Assembly (NCBI GenBank): GCA_017983795.1
Contig: JAGOAS010000004.1
Location: 124,001 to 188,000 of the forward strand
Direction of reading: 5' to 3'
Length of the DNA: 64,000 nucleotides
From: Piscinibacter sp.
GTDB lineage: Bacteria > Pseudomonadota > Gammaproteobacteria > Burkholderiales > Burkholderiaceae_C
The notes beneath the pieces are model-generated. The model ran no database searches. It saw nothing but the letters and a program-made list of their open reading frames with translations, and was not told where the DNA came from. The position numbers were made by a program, and so were the translations under genes. This document shows, piece after piece, positions 8,300 through 17,927 of this stretch. Position 1 is the stretch's first letter; each line of letters opens with the position of its first letter.

Positions 8300-9155
8300 G
8301 CCCCAGCAGGCGCATCGCGTTCGTCTTCAGGATCTTCTCGTGCACCGCCGGCTTGAACCCCGCCTCGCCGAAGTCCTTCATCCAGCGCTCCGGCGTGATG
8401 AGCGGGTAGTCGCTGCCGAACAGCATGCGGTCTTTCAGCAGCGTATTGGCGTACTGCACCAGCTGGGGCGGAAAGTATTTCGGGCTCCAGCCCGAGAGGT
8501 CGATCCACACGTTCGGCTTGTGCAGCGCCAGCGAAAGCGCCTCGTCCTGCCACGGCCAGCTCGGGTGCGCCACGACGATCTGGATGTCGGGGAAGTCGAT
8601 CGCCACGTCTTCCAGCAGCATGGGGTTGCTGTTCTGCAGCCGCAGGCCACCGCCGCAGCGCATGCCGGATCCGATGCCCGAGTGCCCGCTGTGGAAGATC
8701 GCCGGCAGCTTGTGCTCGGCGATCACCTCGTAGATCGGCCAGGCCATCTTGTCGTAGGGAAGAAAGCCCTGCACCGTCGGGTGGAACTTGAAGCCCTTGA
8801 CGCCGTGCTCCTCGATCAGGCGGCGCGCCTCGCGCGCACCCATCTTGCCCTTGTGCGGGTCGATCGAGGCGAAGGCGACCATCATGTCGCTGTTCTTCTT
8901 CGCCGCCTCGCAGATCTCCTCGTTGGGGATGCGGCGCCGGCCCAGCTGCGCCTCGCTGTCGACCGTGAACATCACCAGGCCGATCTTCTTCTCGCGGTAG
9001 TAGGCCACCGTCTCGTCGATGGTCGGCCGGCGGTCGCTGCCGAAATACTTGTCGGCGGCGCGGTCGTACTCCTCGCCGTAGTTGTCGAAGGGGTTCCAGC
9101 ACGACACCTCGGCGTGCGTGTGCACGTCGATGGCGATCAGCTCGGCGGTATTCAT
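8292..9155 (-). CDS. Amidohydrolase-family metal-dependent hydrolase
   Basis: Member of the amidohydrolase-2 family (PF04909), 287 residues. The N-terminal metal motif is IDVHTH; later His/Asp positions lie in FKFHPTVQGF, FHSGHSG, VVAHPSWPW and FGSDYPL, the expected TIM-barrel metal and catalytic set. The start at 9155 follows a GGAG site. Relatives include decarboxylases, lactonases and CouO, which splits a 4-hydroxyphenyl-3-oxopropanoyl-CoA by a retro-Claisen reaction in hydroxycinnamate degradation. Lying between two feruloyl-CoA-synthase-like genes and divergent from a crotonase, a CouO-like role is plausible but not proven. Confidence 0.8.
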   Translation of the reverse strand: MNTAELIAIDVHTHAEVSCWNPFDNYGEEYDRAADKYFGSDRRPTIDETVAYYREKKIGLVMFTVDSEAQLGRRRIPNEEICEAAKKNSDMMVAFASIDPHKGKMGAREARRLIEEHGVKGFKFHPTVQGFLPYDKMAWPIYEVIAEHKLPAIFHSGHSGIGSGMRCGGGLRLQNSNPMLLEDVAIDFPDIQIVVAHPSWPWQDEALSLALHKPNVWIDLSGWSPKYFPPQLVQYANTLLKDRMLFGSDYPLITPERWMKDFGEAGFKPAVHEKILKTNAMRLLGLS

Positions 9156-9193
9156 GGCGTCTCCGGACGGTCGCGATATTGCTTCCGAAAGAT

Positions 9194-9277
9194 AACTAAA
9201 AGCGTGCGCCGGCACAAGATGCGCGCAGGGTTTACCCCATGGGCAGGTGCGGCGAACTAGTTAAGACTGCAAACTAA
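9194..9277. promoter_or_regulatory. AACTA-box region between amidohydrolase and crotonase operons
   Basis: The 137-base divergent region holds AACTAA at 9194-9199, the perfect palindrome AACTAGTT at 9255-9262 and AACTAA at 9272-9277, in an otherwise GC-rich setting. These are candidate operator half-sites for the cluster's regulator, perhaps the MarR protein encoded at 19673. No confident -10/-35 pair is visible. Confidence 0.35.
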
Positions 9278-9292
9278 ATCGCGAGACCCACC

Positions 9293-10105
9293 ATGAGCCT
9301 GAACTTCGCCCCCGCCACCGGCGCGCTCGCCGCGTTCGACCTGCTGTACATCGAGACGGCCGGCGCCGTCGCGCACATCCGGCTGAACCGGCCGGCCAAG
9401 CGCAACGCCATCAACGACACGCTGATCGCGCAGCTGCACAGCGCGTTCATCGCGCTGCCGGCGGAGGTCAAGGCGGTGGTGCTGAGCGGCGCCGGCGAGC
9501 ACTTCTGCGCCGGGCTCGATCTCTCCGAGCTCACCGAGCGCAGCGTGGCCGAAGGCATCGTGCACTCGCGCAGCTGGCACGCCGCGATGGACGCCATCCA
9601 GTTCGGCCGCGTGCCGGTGGTGGCGGTGCTGCACGGCGCGGTGGTCGGCGGCGGGCTGGAGCTGGCGAGCAGCTGCCACATCCGCGTCGCCGAAGAGAGC
9701 ACCTACTACGGCCTGCCGGAAGGGCAGCGCGGCATCTTCGTCGGCGGCGGCGGCTCGGCGCGCGTGCCGCGCCTGGCCGGCGTGGCCACCATGACCGACA
9801 TGATGCTCACCGGCCGCGTGCTCGATGCGCAGGAGGGCGAGCGCCGCGGCCTGTCGCAGTACGTGGTGGCCGACGGCACGGGCTTCGCCAAGGGCTGCGA
9901 GCTGGCCGCCAGGATCGCCGGCAACGCGCCGCTGTCCAACTTCTCGGTGGTGCAGGCGCTGCCGCGCATCGCCGACCTGTCGCAGAGCGACGGCCTGTTC
10001 GTCGAGTCGCTGATGTCCTCGATCGCGCAGGGCGACGAGGCGGCCAAGGAGCGCGTGCGCGCCTTCCTCGAGAAGCGCGCCGGCAAGGTGGAGAAGAAGG
10101 CGTGA
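9293..10105 (+). CDS. Enoyl-CoA hydratase/isomerase (crotonase family)
   Basis: Crotonase-fold enzyme of 270 residues. The oxyanion-hole segments are seen at HFCAGLDLSEL and GAVVGGGLELASSCHIRVA, and the catalytic-Glu region at YYGLPEGQRGIFVGGGG. In this cluster it is the expected hydratase acting on the aryl-acryloyl-CoA made by the ligases; whether it stops at hydration or also cleaves, as the hydratase-lyase Ech does, cannot be read. It is the first gene of the long plus-strand operon. Its TGA overlaps the GTG of the next gene (GTGA), so the second ligase is translationally coupled to it. Confidence 0.88.
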   Translation: MSLNFAPATGALAAFDLLYIETAGAVAHIRLNRPAKRNAINDTLIAQLHSAFIALPAEVKAVVLSGAGEHFCAGLDLSELTERSVAEGIVHSRSWHAAMDAIQFGRVPVVAVLHGAVVGGGLELASSCHIRVAEESTYYGLPEGQRGIFVGGGGSARVPRLAGVATMTDMMLTGRVLDAQEGERRGLSQYVVADGTGFAKGCELAARIAGNAPLSNFSVVQALPRIADLSQSDGLFVESLMSSIAQGDEAAKERVRAFLEKRAGKVEKKA

Positions 10106-11955
10106 GTGCCGCCGCCGCGCCGAAGTACCGGGCGCTGCCGCTGGGCGGCTCGCTGTCGGCGCACTTCGACAAGCGCCCCGACGGCAGCACCCTCGTCACC
10201 TCGACCGAGCCGCTCGGCGCGTATCCCGCACGCCTCACCGACCGCCTGCTGCACTGGGCGCAGGTGTCGCCTGACCATACGCTGGCCGCCAAGCGCGTGC
10301 ACGGCGGTGACTGGCGGCGCATCAGCTACGCCGAGGCGGTCGAGAGCGCGAAACGCATCGCGCAGTGGCTGCTCGACCTGGGCCTGTCGGCCCAGCACCC
10401 GCTGGCGATCCTGTCCGACAACGACCTCGAGCACCTGCTGCTGGGCCTGGGCGCGATGTTCGCCGGCGTGCCCTTCGCGCCGATCTCGCCGGCCTATTCC
10501 ACCGTCTCGCAGGACTACGGCAAGCTGCGCCACATCCTCGGCGTGCTGACGCCGGGGCTGGTATTCGCTTCCTCGGCGAGCGGCTACGGCCGCGCCATCC
10601 AGGCCGTGGTGCCGGCCAGCACGCCGGTGGTGCTGGCGCAGGGCGAGATCGAGGGCCGCCACACGCTCGCCTTCGACGAACTGCTGGCCCGCCCGGCCAC
10701 CGCCGCGGTGGAGGCGGCGCACGCCAGGGTCGGCCCCGACACGATCGCCAAGTTCCTCTTCACCTCGGGCTCGACCAAGCTGCCCAAGGGCGTGATCAAT
10801 ACGCAGCGCATGCTGTGCGCCAACCAGCAGCAGATCCTGCAGTGCTTCCCCGGCCTCGGCCAGGTGCGGCCGGTGCTGGTCGACTGGCTGCCCTGGAACC
10901 ACACCTTCGGCGGCAACCACAACGTCGGCCTGACGATCTACAACGGCGGCACGCTCTACATCGACGAGGGCAAGCCGACGCCGGCGCTGATCCACGAGAC
11001 GCTGCGCAACCTGCGCGAGATCTCGCCCACGGTGTATTTCAACGTGCCCAAGGGCTTCGAGGAGATCGCCAACGCGATGGAGAGCGACGCCAAGCTGCGC
11101 GACTCGCTGTTCGCGCGCGTCAACATGTTCTTCTTCGCCGGCGCCGGGCTCTCGCAGCCGGTGTGGGACAAGCTCGACCGCCTCGCCGAAGCCACCTGCG
11201 GCGAGCGCATCCGCATGCTCACCGGCCTGGGCATGACCGAGACCGCGCCCTTCGCGGTGTGCGCCAATGCCGGCGAGGTGAAGTCGGGCCACATCGGCCT
11301 GCCGGCGCCGGGCATGGAGCTCAAGCTGGTGCCCAGCGGCGACAAGACCGAGGTGCGCTACCGCGGGCCGAACGTCACGCCGGGCTTCTGGCGCGCGCCC
11401 GAGCAGACGCACGAGTCCTTCGACGAGGAAGGCTTCTACTGCAGCGGCGACGCCGTCAAGCCGATCGACCCGGCGAACCCGGGCCGCGGCTTCGCCTTCG
11501 ACGGCCGCACCGCCGAGGACTTCAAGCTCTCCACCGGCACCTTCGTCTCGGTGGGCCCGCTGCGCGCACGCATCATCGCCGCCGGCGACCCCTGCGTGCA
11601 GGACGTGGTGGTGGCCGGCCTGAACCGCGACGAGATCGGCATCCTCATCGTGCCGCGCCTGGACGCCTGCCGCGCCTTCGCCGGCCTGCCGCACGAAGCA
11701 CCGGCCGCCGATGCCCTGGCCGCGGCCGAGGTGCACGAGTTCTTCCAGCGCCTGGTCGACAGCCAGTGGGCCGTGGGCACCGGCAGCGCGACGCGCGTGG
11801 CGCGTGCGCTGGTGATGGTCGACCCGCCCAGCATCGACCGCGGCGAACTCACCGACAAGGGCTCGATCAACCAGCGCGCCGTGCTGACGCAGCGCGAGGC
11901 GCTGGTCGAGCACCTCTACGCCGGCGGCGACGGCGTCTACCGGCCGCAGCGCTGA
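10102..11955 (+). CDS. Feruloyl-CoA-synthase-like acyl-CoA ligase (copy 2)
   Basis: Second ANL-superfamily ligase, 617 residues from a GTG start that overlaps the upstream stop codon (GTGA). It shares with copy 1 the landmarks FTSGSTKLPKGVINTQRML, WLPWNHTFGGNHN, GLGMTETAP and LTDKGSINQ, so both are intact enzymes of the feruloyl-CoA-synthase subgroup. Visible divergence in the acyl-pocket region suggests a different preferred acid. It is in an operon with crotonase, SDR, thioesterase and a Liv importer, whereas copy 1 is under TetR control with a thiolase. Confidence 0.88.
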   Translation: MSAAAAPKYRALPLGGSLSAHFDKRPDGSTLVTSTEPLGAYPARLTDRLLHWAQVSPDHTLAAKRVHGGDWRRISYAEAVESAKRIAQWLLDLGLSAQHPLAILSDNDLEHLLLGLGAMFAGVPFAPISPAYSTVSQDYGKLRHILGVLTPGLVFASSASGYGRAIQAVVPASTPVVLAQGEIEGRHTLAFDELLARPATAAVEAAHARVGPDTIAKFLFTSGSTKLPKGVINTQRMLCANQQQILQCFPGLGQVRPVLVDWLPWNHTFGGNHNVGLTIYNGGTLYIDEGKPTPALIHETLRNLREISPTVYFNVPKGFEEIANAMESDAKLRDSLFARVNMFFFAGAGLSQPVWDKLDRLAEATCGERIRMLTGLGMTETAPFAVCANAGEVKSGHIGLPAPGMELKLVPSGDKTEVRYRGPNVTPGFWRAPEQTHESFDEEGFYCSGDAVKPIDPANPGRGFAFDGRTAEDFKLSTGTFVSVGPLRARIIAAGDPCVQDVVVAGLNRDEIGILIVPRLDACRAFAGLPHEAPAADALAAAEVHEFFQRLVDSQWAVGTGSATRVARALVMVDPPSIDRGELTDKGSINQRAVLTQREALVEHLYAGGDGVYRPQR

Positions 11956-11976
11956 ACCCACATCGAGGACAGGTAC

Positions 11977-12753
11977 ATGGACATCGCCGGACACGCCGCA
12001 CTCGTCACCGGAGGGGCCTCGGGCCTCGGGGCCGCCACCGCGCGCGAACTCGCGCGCCTGGGCGCCAGGGTGGCGGTGCTGGACCGCAACGCCGAGGGTG
12101 CGAAAGCCGTCGCCGCCGAGATCGGCGCTAATGGACAAGCCGTGGGCATCGGCTGCGACATCTGCGACACCGCGAGCGTGATCGCCGCGCTGGCCGCCGC
12201 AAGTGCCGCGCACGGCCCGGCGCGCCTGCTGATGAACGTGGCCGGCATCGGCAGCGCCAGGCGCATCGTCGGCAAGGACGGCTCACCCGCGCCGCTGGAA
12301 GACTTCGAGCGCGTGGTGCGCGTCAACCTGATCGGCACCTACAACATCACGCGCCTCGCGGTGGCCGAAATGATCAAGCTCGAGCCGCTGGAGGATGGCG
12401 AGCGCGGCGTGATCGTCAACACCGCCTCGGTGGCGGCCTTCGACGGCCAGGTCGGCCAGGAAGCGTATTCGGCCAGCAAGGGCGGCATCGTCGGCATGAC
12501 GCTGCCGCTGGCGCGCGATCTCGCGCAGCACGGCGTGCGCGTGTGCACCATCGCGCCGGGGCTGTTCCTCACGCCGCTGATGGCCGAGCTGCCGCAGGCG
12601 GTGCAGGACTCGCTCGCCGCCAGCATCCCCTTCCCCCGGCGTCTGGGCAAACCCGAAGAGTTCGCCGAGCTGGCAGCGGGCATCATCCGCAACCGCTCGC
12701 TCAACGGCGAGGTGATCCGGCTCGACGGCGCGCTGCGCATGGCGCCGCGCTGA
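11977..12753 (+). CDS. SDR-family 3-hydroxyacyl-CoA dehydrogenase-like oxidoreductase
   Basis: Classical short-chain dehydrogenase of 258 residues. The cofactor-binding glycine motif is [10 protein letters not shown], the Asp after the second strand (VLDRNAEG) points to NAD(H), the serine lies in [11 protein letters not shown], and the catalytic pair lies in AYSASKGG (Y-x3-K). It resembles the type II 3-hydroxyacyl-CoA dehydrogenase (HSD17B10-like) subgroup. It would oxidise the 3-hydroxy-3-aryl-propanoyl-CoA made by the crotonase to the 3-oxo thioester, the substrate for thiolase or CouO-like cleavage. It lies 21 bases after the ligase. Confidence 0.88.
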   Translation: MDIAGHAALVTGGASGLGAATARELARLGARVAVLDRNAEGAKAVAAEIGANGQAVGIGCDICDTASVIAALAAASAAHGPARLLMNVAGIGSARRIVGKDGSPAPLEDFERVVRVNLIGTYNITRLAVAEMIKLEPLEDGERGVIVNTASVAAFDGQVGQEAYSASKGGIVGMTLPLARDLAQHGVRVCTIAPGLFLTPLMAELPQAVQDSLAASIPFPRRLGKPEEFAELAAGIIRNRSLNGEVIRLDGALRMAPR

Positions 12754-12763
12754 CGCTTCTCCC

Positions 12764-13195
12764 ATGCCCAAGACCACCCATCACACCGTCGAGGTTCACT
12801 TCGGAGACTGCGATCCCGCGGGCATCGTGTTCTTCCCGAATTTCTCGCGCTGGATGGATGCGGCCTCGCTCAAGTTCTTCATGGACTGCGGCCTGCCGCC
12901 CTGGCGCGAGCTGGTGAAGATCCGCGGCATCGTCGGCGCGCCGCTGCTCGAGATCAACACGAAGTTCATCAAGTCCGTGACCTACGGCGAGACCCTCGAT
13001 GTCGCCACCTGGATCGAGGAATGGCGCGCCAGGGTATTCGTGCAGATGCACCGCGTGACGCGCGCGGGCCCGCACGGCGACGACCTGATCTGCGAAGGCC
13101 GCGAGGTGCGCGCCTTCGTCAAGCGCGACGCCGCCGACCCCGACCGGCTGCGCGCCATTGCGATTCCCGAAGACATCAGGGCGATGTGTTCCTGA
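12764..13195 (+). CDS. 4-hydroxybenzoyl-CoA-thioesterase-family hotdog protein
   Basis: Acyl-CoA thioesterase of 143 residues with the 4HBT hotdog fold. The diagnostic motif [20 protein letters not shown] near the N-terminus carries the catalytic Asp of this subfamily. It could release the free aromatic acid (for example 4-hydroxybenzoate) from the aroyl-CoA produced by thiolysis. It starts 10 bases after the SDR gene and precedes the livK of the same operon by 35 bases. The name reflects the family; the substrate is inferred from neighbours. Confidence 0.87.
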   Translation: MPKTTHHTVEVHFGDCDPAGIVFFPNFSRWMDAASLKFFMDCGLPPWRELVKIRGIVGAPLLEINTKFIKSVTYGETLDVATWIEEWRARVFVQMHRVTRAGPHGDDLICEGREVRAFVKRDAADPDRLRAIAIPEDIRAMCS

Positions 13196-13230
13196 TTCCC
13201 CCATCCGAACCCAACCCCGGAGACAAGACG

Positions 13231-14364
13231 ATGAAAGCAGTCCAGACCCTCGTCGCCGCCGCCGCCGCACTGCTGGCCGGTGCCGCGCACGCCGACATCA
13301 CCATCGGCATCAGCCTGCCGCTGACCGGCCCGGCCTCGGGCCTCGGCATCCCGATGGCCAACTACATCAAGCTGTGGCCGCAGAGCATTGCCGGCGAGAA
13401 GCTCAACGTGATCGTGCTCGACGACGCCACCGACCCGACCAAGGGCGTGACCAACGCCAAGAAGTTCATCACCGAAGACAAGGCCGACATCATCATGGGC
13501 TCGGCCGCCACGCCGGTGGCCATCGCGATGGCCGGCCCGGTTGCCGAATCGGAGACGCCGCAGTTCGCCTTCTCGCCGGCCGTGCTGCCGGCCGGCAAGG
13601 ACAACTGGATGTTCCGCCTGCCGCAGGGCAACGCCGTGATGGCCTACGCCATGATCGAGCACATGAAGAAGCACGGCGTGAAGACCGTCGGCTTCCTCGG
13701 CTACACCGATGCCTATGGCGAGAGCTGGCTGAACGATTTCAAGGCGCAGTCGCAGCAGCTCGGCGGCCCGCAGGTGATCGCCGTCGAGCGCTTCGCGCGC
13801 GCCGACACCAGCGTCACCGCGCAGGCGCTCAAGCTGGTCGCGGCCAACCCCGATGCGATGCTGGTCGTCGCCTCCGGCTCGGGCGCCGCGATGCCGCACA
13901 AGGGCATCGTCGAGCGCGGCTACAAGGGCAAGATCTACCAGACCCACGCCGCGGCCTCGCGCGACCTGGTGCGCGTGGGCGGCAAGGACGTCGAAGGCGC
14001 CTTCGTGTCCTCCGGCCCGGCGGTGATCCCCGAGCAGCTGCCGGCCAACCACCCCTCCAAGGCGCTGGCGGCCGACTTCGTCGCCAAGTACGAGAAGGCC
14101 TACGGCCCGGGCAGCCGCAACCAGTTCGGCGGCCATGCCTACGACGCCATCGTCGTGCTCGAGAAGACCGTGCCGGTGGCGCTGAAGAAGGCCAAGCCGG
14201 GCACCAAGGAGTTCCGCGCCGCGCTGCGCGACGCGGTGGAGAACATGGGCCGCACGGTGGTCTCGCACGGCGTGCTGCACTACACCAAGGACAACCACTG
14301 GGGCTTCACCACGGAAACCGGCGTGATCCTCAAGGTGGTGAACGGCGACTGGAAGGTCGAGTAA
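13231..14364 (+). CDS. livK: Periplasmic substrate-binding protein, LivK type
   Basis: Solute receptor of the second HAAT importer, 377 residues. The signal peptide MKAVQTLVAAAAALLAGAAHA is followed by the mature start DITIGISLPLTGPASGLG. The ATG at 13231 follows CCCCGGAGACAAG; the upstream in-frame extension lies inside the thioesterase gene and is not coding. Embedded in the phenylpropanoid operon, it probably binds an aromatic carboxylate rather than leucine (context inference). Three bases separate it from livH. Confidence 0.92.
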   Translation: MKAVQTLVAAAAALLAGAAHADITIGISLPLTGPASGLGIPMANYIKLWPQSIAGEKLNVIVLDDATDPTKGVTNAKKFITEDKADIIMGSAATPVAIAMAGPVAESETPQFAFSPAVLPAGKDNWMFRLPQGNAVMAYAMIEHMKKHGVKTVGFLGYTDAYGESWLNDFKAQSQQLGGPQVIAVERFARADTSVTAQALKLVAANPDAMLVVASGSGAAMPHKGIVERGYKGKIYQTHAAASRDLVRVGGKDVEGAFVSSGPAVIPEQLPANHPSKALAADFVAKYEKAYGPGSRNQFGGHAYDAIVVLEKTVPVALKKAKPGTKEFRAALRDAVENMGRTVVSHGVLHYTKDNHWGFTTETGVILKVVNGDWKVE

Positions 14365-14367
14365 GCA

Positions 14368-15408
14368 ATGGACTGGTCGATCGCCAGCATCCTGACGCTG
14401 GACGGCATCACCAACGGCGCGGTCTACGCGCTGCTGGCCCTGGCCCTGGTGCTGGTGTTCGCCGTCACGCGGGTGATCTTCATCCCGCAGGGCGAGTTCG
14501 TCGCCTACGGCGCGTTGACGCTCGCGCTGCTGCAGCTCGGCCAGGTGCCGGGCACGGTGTGGCTGCTGCTGGTGATGGCGCTGGCCGCGGCCGTGCTCGA
14601 CGCCGTGGCCGGCTTGCGCCGCGGGCTGGGCGCGGGCGCGGTGGCCACGGCGGCGGCCAAGGCGCTCGCCTTCCCGCTCGCCGTGGTGGCCTTCGCCTGG
14701 TGGGCCGCGCCGCGCCAGCTGCCGCTGCTGGTGCAGAGCCTGCTGACGCTGGCGATCGTCACGCCGCTGGGCCCGCTGCTGTATCGCCTCGCCTACGAGA
14801 AGCTCGCCGACGCCACCGTGCTGGTGCTGCTGATCGTCTCGGTCGGCGCGCACTTCGCGCTCACCGGCCTGGCGCTGGTGTTCTTCGGCGCCGAGGGCTT
14901 CCGCAATCCGAGCTTCTGGGATGCGCGCTTCGCCGCCGGGCCGCTGATGCTGTCGGGCCAGACGCTGATCATCTTCATGGTCTCGATCGCGCTGATCGTC
15001 GCGCTGTTCCTGTTCTTCGAGCGCACGCTGCGCGGCAAAGCCTTGCGCGCAACTGCAGTCAACCGGCTCGGCGCGCGGCTGATGGGCATCTCCACCTCGG
15101 GCGCCGGCAAGATGAGCTTCGGCCTCGCGGCCTTCATGGGCGCGCTGTCGGGCCTGCTGATCGGCCCGACCACCACCATGTTCTACGACTCGGGCTTCCT
15201 GATCGGCCTGAAGGGCTTCGTCGCGGCCATCGTCGGCGCGCTGGCGAGCTACCCCTCGGCGGCGCTGGGCGCGCTTTTCGTCGGTCTGATCGAGAGCTTC
15301 GGCTCCTTCTACGCCAGCGCGCTCAAGGAGGTCATCGTCTTCACGCTGATCATCCCCGTGCTGCTGTGGCGTTCGTTCCAGCACGGCCACCACGACGAAG
15401 AAGAATGA
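14368..15408 (+). CDS. livH: LivH-type ABC permease, extended
   Basis: Permease of the second HAAT importer, 346 residues, about 55 longer than the other LivH proteins here. The extra length is an insertion after the first helices, around residues 60-120 ([18 protein letters not shown] and a further hydrophobic stretch), before the conserved part resumes at [19 protein letters not shown]. Conserved features include the early [15 protein letters not shown] helix and the late [17 protein letters not shown] region. It ends DEEE. Its TGA overlaps the next start (ATGA). Confidence 0.9.
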   Translation: MDWSIASILTLDGITNGAVYALLALALVLVFAVTRVIFIPQGEFVAYGALTLALLQLGQVPGTVWLLLVMALAAAVLDAVAGLRRGLGAGAVATAAAKALAFPLAVVAFAWWAAPRQLPLLVQSLLTLAIVTPLGPLLYRLAYEKLADATVLVLLIVSVGAHFALTGLALVFFGAEGFRNPSFWDARFAAGPLMLSGQTLIIFMVSIALIVALFLFFERTLRGKALRATAVNRLGARLMGISTSGAGKMSFGLAAFMGALSGLLIGPTTTMFYDSGFLIGLKGFVAAIVGALASYPSAALGALFVGLIESFGSFYASALKEVIVFTLIIPVLLWRSFQHGHHDEEE

Positions 15409-17174
15409 TGAAAGCTCGTCGCTACGTTCTCGTCGCCTTCGTGCTGCTCGCGGCGGCCCTGCCGCTGCTGCCGGTGCCGGAGTTCTGGATCACGCAGGCC
15501 AACTACATCGGCCTGTATTCGCTGGTGGCCATCGGCCTGGTGCTGCTCACCGGCGTGGCCGGCCTCACCAGCTTCGGCCAGGCGGCCTTCGTCGGCATGG
15601 GTGCCTACACGGCCGCCTACCTCACGCTGACGCACGGCGTCTCGCCCTGGCTGACGGTGTGGGTGGGCCTGGCCTTCACCTACATCGCCGCGCTGGTGCT
15701 GGGCTGGATCACGCTGCGCATGTCGGGCCACTACCTGCCGCTGGCCACCATCGCCTGGGGCCTGAGCCTGTACTACCTGCTGGGCAACATCGACGCGCTG
15801 GGCAAGTACGACGGCCTGCTCGGCATTCCGGCGCTGGAGTTCTTCGGCCTCACGCTCAACACCGGGCGCAGCTTCTACGTGCTGCTGTGGCTGATCGTGC
15901 TGCTGGCCGCCTTCGGCGCGATCCGCCTGCTCGATTCGCGCACCGGCCGCGCTTTACGTGCCGTCAAGGGCGGCACGACCATGGCCGAGGCGATGGGCGT
16001 CGACACCTTCCGCCTCAAGGTCACGGCCTTCGTGCTCGCGGCGCTGCTGGCCAGCGTGTCGGGCTGGCTGTTCGCGCATTTCCAGCGCACGGTGAACCCC
16101 TCGCCCTTCGGCCTGAACAAGGGCATCGAATACCTCTTCATGGCGGTGATCGGCGGCGTCGGCCATGTGTGGGGCGCGATCGTCGGCTCCACCGTCGTCA
16201 AGGTGCTGGAGGAGCAGCTGCAGGACTGGCTGCCGCGGCTGATGGGCACCAGCGGCAACTACGAGATCATCGTCTTCGGCATCCTGCTGATCGTCGTGCT
16301 GCAGTACGCGCGCGACGGCATCTGGGCCTTCGTCGAGGCGCGTTTCCCCAAGCCGCCGCGCGCGGTGGACTGGGCCGACGCCGAGCCGCTGCCGCACCGC
16401 GAGCAGCCGCCGCGCGGCGAGGTGGTGCTCGACGTGCAGGGCGTGAGCAAGCAGTTCGGCGGGCTGGTGGCCGTCAACGACGTGGGCTTCCAGGTGCGCG
16501 CCGGCCAGATCCTCGGCCTGATCGGGCCGAACGGCGCCGGCAAGTCGACCACCTTCAACCTGATCACCGGGGTGCTCGCGGTCACGCGCGGCAAGGTGAT
16601 GCTGCGCGGCCAGGAAGTGCAGAGCCTGCCCTCGCGCCAGATCGCCGCGCGCGGCGTGGCGCGCACCTTCCAGCACGTCAAGATGATCCCGAGCATGACG
16701 GTGCTGGAGAACGTCGCCCTCGGCGCGCACCTGCGCGGCAAGGCCGGCGTGGCCTCGGCGGTGCTGCGCCTGGACCGCAGCGAAGAGCAGCGCCTGATGC
16801 GCGAGGCGCAGCAGCAGCTGCAGCGCATCGGCATGGGCGAGCGCATGCACGAGCTGGCCGGCAACCTGGCGCTCGGCCCGCAGCGCCTGATGGAGATCGC
16901 CCGCGCGCTGTGCGCCGACCCGATGCTGCTGCTGCTCGACGAGCCGGCCGCCGGCCTGCGTCTGAAGGAGAAACAGGCGCTCGCCGCCGTGCTGCGCCAG
17001 CTGCGCGACGAAGGCATGGCCATCCTGCTGGTCGAGCACGACATGGATCTGGTGATGGGCCTGGTCGACCGCGTGGTGGTGATGGAGTTCGGCACCAAGC
17101 TGATCGAGGGCACGCCGGAGGAGGTGCAGGCCAGCCCGGCGGTGCGCGCCGCCTATCTCGGGACGGAACACTGA
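15405..17174 (+). CDS. LivM-LivG fusion: ABC permease plus ATPase in one chain
   Basis: A single 589-residue protein joining a LivM permease (about 1-325) to a LivG ATPase (about 338-589) through the short polar linker [13 protein letters not shown]. The permease part has [20 protein letters not shown]. The ATPase part has Walker A GPNGAGKS (374-381) and Walker B LLLLDEP (508-514), then the switch His in LVEHDMD. The ABC signature is LALGP (488-492) instead of LSGGQ or LSYGQ, so it is degenerate though its central Gly is kept. The ATG at 15405 overlaps the livH stop. No internal stop interrupts the fusion. Confidence 0.92.
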   Translation: MMKARRYVLVAFVLLAAALPLLPVPEFWITQANYIGLYSLVAIGLVLLTGVAGLTSFGQAAFVGMGAYTAAYLTLTHGVSPWLTVWVGLAFTYIAALVLGWITLRMSGHYLPLATIAWGLSLYYLLGNIDALGKYDGLLGIPALEFFGLTLNTGRSFYVLLWLIVLLAAFGAIRLLDSRTGRALRAVKGGTTMAEAMGVDTFRLKVTAFVLAALLASVSGWLFAHFQRTVNPSPFGLNKGIEYLFMAVIGGVGHVWGAIVGSTVVKVLEEQLQDWLPRLMGTSGNYEIIVFGILLIVVLQYARDGIWAFVEARFPKPPRAVDWADAEPLPHREQPPRGEVVLDVQGVSKQFGGLVAVNDVGFQVRAGQILGLIGPNGAGKSTTFNLITGVLAVTRGKVMLRGQEVQSLPSRQIAARGVARTFQHVKMIPSMTVLENVALGAHLRGKAGVASAVLRLDRSEEQRLMREAQQQLQRIGMGERMHELAGNLALGPQRLMEIARALCADPMLLLLDEPAAGLRLKEKQALAAVLRQLRDEGMAILLVEHDMDLVMGLVDRVVVMEFGTKLIEGTPEEVQASPAVRAAYLGTEH

Positions 17175-17176
17175 CC

Positions 17177-17917
17177 ATGAGCGACCTCATCCTCGACGTG
17201 AAAGACCTGCGCGCCGGCTACGGCCGCGCCGAGGTGCTGCATGGCCTGAACCTGCAGGCGAAGAAGGGCAGCGTGGTCAGCGTGATCGGCCCCAACGGCG
17301 CCGGCAAGTCGACCCTGCTCAACGCGCTGATGGGCGTGCTGCCCTCGCGCGGCGCCATCGCCTACCAGGGCCAGGCCATGGGCCTGAAGACGCTGGAAGA
17401 GCGCGTGATGCAGGGCATCGCGCTGGTGCCCGAGACGCGCGCGCTCTTCAGCACCATGCCGGTGGAAGACAACCTGCTGCTCGGCGGCTACCGCCAGGTG
17501 CTGCTCGGCCACAAGAGCAACGCCGAGATGCTGGAGCAGGTCTACGCGCTGTTCCCGCGCCTGAAGGAGCGCCGCATGCAGCTGGCCGGCACGCTCTCCG
17601 GCGGCGAGCGCCAGATGCTCGCGGTCGGCCGCGCGCTGATGAGCAAGCCCGCGCTGCTGATGCTCGACGAGCCCAGCCTCGGCCTCGCGCCGCTGGTGGT
17701 CAAGGAGATCTTCCGCACCATCGAGAAGCTGCGCGCCACCGGCGTCACCATCCTGCTCGTCGAGCAGAACGCGCATGCCGCGCTCAAGGTGTCCGACCAT
17801 GGCTACGTGCTCGAGATGGGCGAGATCGCGCTCGAGGGCCCGGCCGAGCAACTGGCCAATGATTCGCGCGTGATCGACACCTACCTCGGCGCGGCTCGCC
17901 AGAAGACGTCTGCCTGA
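17177..17917 (+). CDS. livF: LivF-type ABC ATPase
   Basis: Second ATPase of the importer, 246 residues. Walker A is GPNGAGKST, the signature TLSGGERQMLAVGRAL is fully canonical, Walker B is LLMLDEPSLGLAP and the switch residue lies in LLVEQN. It would form the nucleotide-binding heterodimer with the LivG half of the fusion; because LivF has an intact signature and LivG does not, the two composite ATP sites are probably unequal. It starts two bases after the fusion gene and ends 10 bases before the acyl-CoA dehydrogenase. Confidence 0.93.
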   Translation: MSDLILDVKDLRAGYGRAEVLHGLNLQAKKGSVVSVIGPNGAGKSTLLNALMGVLPSRGAIAYQGQAMGLKTLEERVMQGIALVPETRALFSTMPVEDNLLLGGYRQVLLGHKSNAEMLEQVYALFPRLKERRMQLAGTLSGGERQMLAVGRALMSKPALLMLDEPSLGLAPLVVKEIFRTIEKLRATGVTILLVEQNAHAALKVSDHGYVLEMGEIALEGPAEQLANDSRVIDTYLGAARQKTSA

Positions 17918-17927
17918 AAGCGCCGCG

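Noticed and set aside
13158-15404. Open frame running upstream of and into the LivM-LivG gene
   Set aside because: It runs antisense-like through livK and livH in another frame with Arg/Ala/Gly-rich composition and no domain; only the part from 15405 is a real gene.
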